A DNA stretch of 64,000 nt from Erythrophleum ivorense (taxonomy: Eukaryota; Streptophyta; Magnoliopsida; Fabales; Fabaceae), in assembly GCA_026724425.1 (NCBI GenBank), contig JAIUCV010000019.1:10955562-11019561 (forward strand), in the 5' to 3' direction. The notes under the pieces were generated by a model. It saw only the letters and a program-made list of their open reading frames with translations, was not told the origin of the DNA and made no database searches. Positions 57,100 through 64,000 of the stretch are shown one piece after another. Position 1 is the stretch's first letter; every line of letters starts with the position of its first letter. Position numbers and translations under genes: made by a program.

Positions 57100-58705
57100 A
57101 GTTTGACCTACATGGAACAATCATAAGGCAAATTAATCCCATAAAATTCATTTTAGGCTTCATAACTCTTACTTAATCTCATTAGGGCTCAAGGTATCAA
57201 TTATGTTTAGTTTAGATCCATTATGAAGCAACCCTTGGTTCTTGCTTTTCTAAATCCAAACTCTTATTTTCTATGAGTCTTATAACTCTTAAGATACTCA
57301 TTTGAATCATTACATACTTGGTTAAAAGACTTTAGAATCATCTTGCTTCATTAACCTCATTTAGGCCCTTAAAATTTCAAATTTCATTCTAAGGCTCCCA
57401 AAACTCAATCCAATACTTCCATAATTCTTTATTCATCACATCTAAGTCTATAAATTCATTGGAACTCAAAGAAACAGTCCTTAGCTACTCCACTTGAGCC
57501 TTGGCCGAGACACCACTTCGAAGGAGGCAACATCAAGTTTTGTTTCTTTTCTTTAGGAATTCAATACATATTCTTGTTCCTTGGTTTCTCTAGAGTCTAA
57601 GCATGATTAAATATGGCTTGTGGTATCCTTTTAAAGCTCCAAAATCCTCAAGGTGCAATTGAAACCCTAATTCCATATCTTGAATTCTAAAGCTTTTTAA
57701 TTAATTTCAATTGTATATTCTTGTTTCTCATGCCTCTAAACCTCTAATTCAATCATATTTTAGCCACATATATTCCTTCTCACATTTCCATAGGGAGCCC
57801 AAACCAAGAAGGAATGAGAACACAAAGGAAGAGTGTGTATTCTAGTTGGTATCTTACCTTACTTGATTCCTTATTCCATGGAGAATTTAGTGCTATTAAT
57901 AGTTTTCTCAAATCCTCCCTTTCCTCCAATAGACTAACCATGAAAGTGTTCCTTTCAAGAAGTTAAAACCACCAGTAGAAAGAGCTTTGAGAGGAGAAGT
58001 TTGGTGAAGAAAATATCATGAAAAAGTGGCTAAAATCTTACCTTTCTTGCATTTTCTTTCTTCTTCTTCTTCCTCCCCTCTTTTGGCACATGCTTGGTTC
58101 TGTTTCAGAGTGTCTTAGGTAGGTTTGCTAAGTGGTGGGACGTGGCTAGCCTAATTTAAGAAGGAAAGAAGATATTTTAAACATTTTCCTAAATTCCTGT
58201 TACATCTTGCAACTTTGATTACTTTGTTTGGACTCATTTTAAATCTTTTTTGAGAATTGTATTTTCATATAAAAATTTAGGTTTTCTAATTTACAAAATG
58301 CCTTTGATTTCACCCAAATTGGATTAAAAACCTTCTTGAACTATTCAGTCAAAGTTTTGGTCAACCAACGGCTTAAATCGTACTTCAGAAGAGTTTTAAC
58401 CATTCTAATGGTTCATATGATTTTTAAGACCTTTGAAAATCCTAAAAGACTCAATTTTATCATTTAAACCTTCTTCCTTTGAGTTTTCAGAAAGTTGCTC
58501 AAAATTACGAAAATGTCATTATATTTTTAACTTTTTCGTTTAGCCACTTTCACTCCGATTTCGGGCCATTATTAAATTTGTATTCTTATTTCTAAATGTC
58601 TAAATTATTATTCTAATCTTGTTTAGCCTCTAACCATTTCATTCTAGGATCCTCTTTTGTAATCTTGTCAGTTTCAACCCAATTCTAAAAAAATCGGATA
58701 TTACA

Positions 58706-59368
58706 AACTTTAAGCCTCACTTTCCTTAACCTTCAAAGTCATGAACTTCCATCGTTTGAGAAGCAAATTGAATAGAAATGTAGAGGAAGATTAGTATATT
58801 AATCTTTTCTAAAGATACCTTGACTGATTCTTTCATCTTTCCTTCCATGCATGAGCTTTAAAGCTCTAGCCTCTATAGTTCTCTCTCATTAAAGCTCTCC
58901 TCTTTCCTGCTTGATGATCATGTGTTTCAAATAGGAAATGGAATAGGGTAATTGGGTCATTTAGATGATAGTAGGTTTTGGCTAAGTGGGATGGTTAATG
59001 GACCCATGGTTTGTAGGTTTATAATTAAGTGTAGTGATCTTATTTCATTAAGCTTGAATTGTGTATTTTAAAACCCACACTCTAGTATATAATATTACTA
59101 CTCCATAAATTAAAAATAATCAAAAGATCCCCTCAATTAAAATTAAATTAACCATAAGAATAAAATACTCCATATTATTTATTCTAAATACTACTAATTA
59201 AATTCTTATATTATCTCTCATTATTGTGAAGGTTTTATGAGCAACTAAAATTTGAGATTAATCCTCCTCATTCATATCTAATTTATTTTATCCCTAAATT
59301 TTTACTTTAACCTTCCATTAATTCCTTTACGTAGATCATTTTCTCAATATTTTTAATCAGGCATATAC
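58706..59368. other. Intergenic DNA
   Basis: No gene or recognisable element. AT-rich from about 59030. Confidence 0.5.
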
Positions 59369-61361
59369 TAGAATGTGACATAAGGCTTCGCCCTTCTTTA
59401 CCTCAACATTGCTTTCAAATCAGCCTTAACATTGGCCCTTATTGCAGGCATGATCCTCTTTCTCAATTCAGCATTAATCTTAGGCTCTATTTTAGCCTTA
59501 ACCATAGGTCTTAACTCAGCCTCTACCTTGGCTCATAACTTACCACGGGCCTCTGCCATTATTTCATCCTTCATCTTCGCCTCTAATTCAACCTTGCCCG
59601 TCTATAAATATGGCCTCTAACTTGGGATATATCAAGGAAATTTGATCATAGCCATAGATGCCACAACTAAACTGAGTCACATTACCCCTTACCTTTACAA
59701 TCTATTATAACTCATCCCTCTCTTAGCAAAGCTCTTTATAAATCCTTCTTAGCTTACCCACTTCACCCTCTAAAGTTGCAACTTTCTTTTCCTAATTGGA
59801 GTAAAATCAATTATAAAAGAAATCTCTATAATGTAAGTGGCAGCACCATATCTTCATCATTCATTATTCTTCTCAGGACCCCAATGGTAGGAGCCTTACC
59901 CATTCAAAGTTGTTCTTTGACATCGCTTAGAGGCTCAAACAATGTCGCCTCAAAAGTAGCACTATGCAAAGACTCCTTACAAGGAAAATCAATCAGCCTA
60001 CTTAGGCCATTAGAGGTTATGGCCTTGCCAAATCCTTTTAAACAAGTCATCTTATCCATATCCTTCTTCAAAGTTGCACAAAGTAAAGAGAACAATTAGC
60101 TTGATAAATGTATTTAAGTACATGAAATAGGCAACACAATGCCATAACTACTCACACGAGATGTTAGTTGAAAGTTATCTCAACATCATGACACCAGTCC
60201 TCGATAAGATCAATTTTAACGTCACAAAAGTCAAGGAGATGTTATCCACAACAAAACTATAAGCTTCCTCTAACAAAAGCTCAAAGGCACTACTCAACTC
60301 AATATTTAGGTATTTATGAAAGTTCATCATTGAGGAAAACCATAGAAAGCATTATGCAAAGACTCTTTTCAAGGAAAATCAATCACCCTACTTAGGCCAC
60401 TAAAAGTTATGGCCCTGCTAAATCCTTTTAAACAAGTCATCTTATCCATATCCTTCTTCAAAGTTGCACAAAGTAAAGAGAACAATTAGCTTAATAAATG
60501 TATTTAGGTACATGAAATAGGCAATACAATGCCATAAATACTCACATGAGATGCTAGTTGAAAGCTATCTTAACATGAAGACACCAGTCCCCAACAAGAT
60601 CAATTTTAACATCACAAAAGTCAAGGAGATGTTATCCACAACAAAACTAAAAGCTTCCCCCAACAAAAGCTCAAAGGCACTATTCAACTCAATATTTAGG
60701 TATTTATGAAAGTTCATCACTGAGGAAAACCATACAAAGCATCCAAATCCTCAATGAATAAAATCACTCCCTTCAATTTGTGTTTACATAATAATTGACA
60801 TAAAAGAGGTTGTGACTTTGGAGATGCTTAAGAGTGAAAAGTCCCTTCATTGACAACCAAGGATTAATGGGGAAAAAGTGGCTAAACAATACAAAAGAGG
60901 GTTGCACTCCTACTAATTTACAAAGTGCAATAAAGCCCAGAATCTTCCTTACCACTGAATGAAAGAGTTGACTTAATAGCATGGTTAAAATAGTAACAAT
61001 GTTGCAAACATCATGGTTCAACTAAAACCACATGTCACTGTGAAAACACTCCTAAAAACCAGCAAAAATTATGGCATTGCCCTCATTATGAAAAACACTA
61101 TAAAACTTAAAAGAAGTGCATAAGAGGAAACTCAGAGGAACCCTATACTCTTTCCTCAATCGATCCAATTTGAAATTAATAAGCACATTTTCGAATTCAC
61201 TCACATGGGGAACAACAAAAGACCCTGTCTTTTTACCCTTTTCCTTGGATCTCATCATGGAAGCACAAATAAAAAAGATTACAAACATAGGAGGAAACAA
61301 AAGTACGAGGTAAATTGGGGAAGAAAAGGAGACAAATAGTTGGGTAATGTCCAAGGGATCA
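59369..61361 (-). pseudogene. Gypsy-type gag-like relic
   Basis: On the - strand, 61320-60800 contains segments resembling the putative gypsy-type transposon domain (PF04195-like): EFENVLINFKLDRLRKEYRV, then KILGFIALCKLVGVQPSFVL and FSHFFPINPW...KGLFTLKH. The far part (59600-59380) encodes a Lys/Glu/Ala-rich helical stretch (KVEAELRPMVKAKIEPKINA). Stops are numerous and a 390-bp segment is duplicated in tandem. This would be the gag-like protein of a plant Gypsy lineage. It is dead. Confidence 0.5.
59963..60742. repeat. 390-bp tandem duplication inside the gag-like relic
   Basis: Unit 1 is 59963-60352 and unit 2 60353-60742. Both begin TATGCAAAGACTC and end near GAAAACCATA(G/C)AAAGCA. They differ by scattered substitutions, so the duplication predates much of the decay. 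Confidence 0.85.
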
Positions 61362-64000
61362 TGTAACACCCTAATTAATTAGTAAATAATTAGGGAGTAA
61401 AAATTAAAACTTGAAAAAGATAAATTAAAATAATGATACATCAAAAAGGGAATTTTATATATAATATTTAAAATTGGCAATTGGGGGCTAGTAAAGTTAT
61501 ATTTTCAAATAATGGTTTTAAAATAACCTCAGTGAGTCTACTTTCTAATGAAGCCTAAATGTGAGAAATACTAAAAATTTATAAGGAAAAATCCTAACCC
61601 ACTTAGTAGCCAAGCTCAATTGTCCCACAACTTAAACAAAACACCCATTTTTGCCTCTGTTTAGTAAAACATAGCAAATGCACTTTACAAAACATGAAAG
61701 AGAGAAAGAGAGTTGAGCATTCTCCCATGGTGTGCCATCTTTAGGGTTTAGGGTTTAGGGGATTGCATGAGGAAGGAATTAAAGTCTTTATCCAAGGTAC
61801 TCTTCATAAAAACTCTCACTCATCTTATTCTTTCATTTTTTACTAATGTCTTCTCAAATGGTGGAGGTTTATGGAATGAAGGATGAAGGAATTGAAAGTT
61901 TAAGCATGGAATTGATGTGATAAAGGTAAAGAAACTTGTAAATTTTTTAAGCCCTTTACATGTTAATTTGAAATTTAGATATCCTTTGATTTTTTTAAGC
62001 TTATTGGTTGAACATGAGCAACTACATAGAAGAGGTTTCAAAAATCTTAAACTTGAGGACTAGTGCGAAAAGAGAAATCCCATATTGAAAGTAAAACTCC
62101 CTTTTTTTTATATCTAGGGGATTTATTTTGATTAAACATGTATGATAATAGTTATTCACCTACTTGGCTGTCCTTGTGTTGGTTAAAGTACATAAGGTAA
62201 TCAAGAAAAGGCTTATTGTTACAAAGCTTATCGAAATTTTAAGGAAAAAGGGAACTAGAGGTTTAAATTATGAGTATAATTACTCTTATTTAATGTGGTT
62301 TCTTTATTAGAGCTTAAATTAGGAAAAATGGTAATTTTGGTATGTTTGTTTAATCTCAAGATAAGGGAAGTACTTACCTTTGTGGATTATGGTAGCATAT
62401 GAAGATAAGGATGAAGGAAACTTGAAATTAGTATGTGCTTAATCAAACCATTGATTTTGGTACTTAACCTAAAATTTGAGATGTTGTTATACTCGTTGAT
62501 TAAGTTATTGTGTTACTTGTAAATGGGGTTCAAGGAGTGGGGATGTGATCAATTGAAGATATCAACCTTGAGGCTATAATTTGAGACCGTAAAAAAGCTT
62601 GAGGAATTAGCATTTGAGGTATGTGTGATCTTAAAATAGAAATTTAGGTTCCTATGCATTAAGGGTAATGTGAGGAATGAAAAATTGATAACTTTATGTG
62701 CATGAATTTAGATTCAACCTTTACTGGATATTCTAAGCCTGTACTTACTATGGAACTATCTATAAATTGATTAACAGGTAAAGGTTTATCTTTCTTAGCA
62801 TTTTTCCCGTAACTGGTTTAGTTTTCATTGGATTTATATGATGATATGCTTAATTAATTGCTTACATTCTATGTTTTTTGAGCTAAGACAAAGAGTGCTC
62901 TATAATGACGTATACAAGCAAGACAAAGGTTTCTCCCCAAGAGTAAGACATTTAGGAAGGTTGAGACAAAGGTTGCTCACCCTAATTAGTTGGCCAATAA
63001 TCTTTTGTGTATGCAATCAATATGCTTTTAGTTTTTCTATAAATGCATATGATGTATTACTTTTCTAGTTTGGTGATAATATGCCTTGAATAATAAAACC
63101 TCTATTAGGTTCTTTATCTCACCCCCTACAAGATTAACATTTCCATTTTAAGAGAAAGATCTAACAAAGGAAAGGAAATGTCAAATAAAACTTGAGATTG
63201 AGAGATACTCTCCCATGGTTTAGATCCTTGATAAAGGAACCTCATTTTGTCTAGCTTTTTATTGAGGTTGCATACGTGTTAATTACATTGTCCTTATGAC
63301 CCATTAAGTTATTTTAGAGTTCCATTATACATATTTAAATGAATGACCAAGTAGGATTGATACTTGATATTATTTTGGGAATGTAACTACATTTATAGTG
63401 GTTATTGGTTTTGTTTATGTATAAATATGTTACTATTGGTTAGTTCTTATTCTTTTAATGAGATAATGGTGTTGTTATGCTTTGGTTATGCTTAATATGG
63501 GAGAAATCTCATGATTTATAGTTATTTATAAATAAATGGTAGCTTAGCTCACCTTTTGGGTTGGTTATAAACTAAAGTTGAAGGTTGTTGTAGCAACTTT
63601 GGCCAATTGGTAGGTTTGATAGGTTACATTGGTTGGAACAAGTTTTCATTAGTAATATAAACTTGTAGAACTTGATTTGGTTGGATTTAGAGTCCATTTG
63701 CCTAATTTGGACATGTGAGATCCCATTTATTATAAAGAGTGTTATTAAAAGATTAGTTGATCCTTTGCATAAGTGAGGTTCAGTATACTCACTTTAGTAA
63801 GGTGGGTTGGAGCTTGGGTCTTACGACCTAGAATCGTGTATTTAAGTATTCTAGACTTTCTTAAGTTGGTTTAAAGGGTTTTAGAGCAATGTAGCTCAAA
63901 GTGGATGGGCCACTTAGTGCCTTAGAACTCATTTTACTATTATAAAGCTATTTTTTTGGTTTAATAAGTTATCTAGGTGATAAATGAGTGAAAATGTTGT
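61362..64000 (-). mobile_element. Partial LTR-like element running off the window
   Basis: A TGTAACACCC boundary at 61362 is followed by AATTAATTA-rich sequence, which resembles the reverse complement of the 3' end of 48029-50912. On the - strand, phrases near 63000-62900 (GTGAGCAACCTTTGTCTCAACC) recall those in the other long-LTR repeats. I therefore read it as an LTR on the - strand whose outer end is outside the window. It could be the 5' LTR of the gag-like relic to its left, or a separate insertion into it. Three TTTAGGG units occur at about 61740-61761. Confidence 0.45.

Larger units (their letters stand above)
52700..58705 (+). mobile_element. Nested complex of long-LTR-type repeats
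   Basis: Sequence from about 54.06 kb to 58.7 kb, with the nested element removed, parallels 11.76-13.49 kb (the ttggccgagacacc phrase, the cttttcttcctc/T-rich stretch, and the aaatgtcattat...ccactttcactcc stretch). It ends in GATATTACA at 58705. The left boundary is not clear: 53836 (TGTCACAACC) is one candidate. There are no coding domains. A related element is inserted at 54166-57099. Confidence 0.5.

Noticed and set aside
56476..57120. The 177-codon (+) and 99-codon (-) frames in the 56.5-57.1 kb repeat
   Set aside because: They cover the palindrome array and pyrimidine tract of an LTR-like element, have no domain, and sister elements do not keep the frame.
52850..58710. AACTT on both sides of a 52.86-58.70 kb block as a target duplication
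   Set aside because: The left end would start TGCAAAATC, unlike the TGTAAC/TGTGAC starts of the family, and a 5-bp match can occur by chance.
61740..61761. TTTAGGG units as a telomere remnant
   Set aside because: Only three units inside a repeat-rich region, and such short runs are common in plant DNA.
1..64000. CRISPR arrays, tRNA or rRNA genes, bacterial operons
   Set aside because: None was seen. The intron structure, retrotransposons and gene families are those of a plant nuclear genome.

Overview
The window is nuclear DNA from a flowering plant, most likely a eudicot. It is AT-rich and holds two intron-bearing host genes among Copia, Gypsy-like, LINE and MITE remnants and an integrated plant pararetrovirus. 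No species can be named from the sequence alone.

Layout. 1-5.3 kb: a decayed Copia element on the + strand. 5.6-8.0 kb: a LINE scrap, a MITE and AT-rich DNA. 8.0-17.2 kb: a complete but dead Copia element on the - strand (5-bp target duplication TATTA) carrying a nested long-LTR-type repeat. 17.7-20.2 kb: a 5'-truncated LINE with a poly(A) tail. 20.35-20.87 kb: a short solo-LTR-like element. 21.75-27.10 kb (-): a seven-exon gene for a membrane-anchored peptidyl-tRNA hydrolase 2 (180 aa). 28.26-36.36 kb: an 8.1-kb endogenous pararetrovirus (Caulimoviridae) insert, flanked by a near-identical 556-bp direct repeat of host DNA. 40.26-44.34 kb (+): a three-exon TOM1-like (VHS-GAT) gene, TOL1-like, 396 aa. 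46.3-46.9 kb: a possible CACTA end. 48.0-50.9 kb and 52-58.7 kb: long solo-LTR-like elements, one nested in a related repeat. 59.4-64 kb: a gypsy-type gag relic with a tandem duplication, next to a further LTR-like end that runs off the window.

The two host genes are divergent (head to head), and from memory their Arabidopsis homologues are also neighbours. The virus has landed in their shared upstream region.

The viral insert is the most interesting part. It consists of two complementary genome pieces joined tail to tail. The + piece carries leader, coat protein, transactivator-like protein, promoter and leader again. The - piece carries movement protein, protease/RT/RNase H and the 5' part of the transactivator. 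Between them nearly every expected gene is present, and they share about 790 bp of transactivator as an inverted repeat. The viral promoter in the + piece points into the antisense of RT and MP. Most viral genes are broken, but the 640-aa protease-RT-RNase H frame is open with its catalytic motifs. A Cys/His segment resembling plant WRC motifs follows the coat protein frame.

A second unusual pattern is an array of short palindromes (types CGCTATAGCG, CGCTGCAGCG, CGCCGCGGCG) in three solo-LTR-like repeats. Their centres differ but the dyad symmetry is kept.
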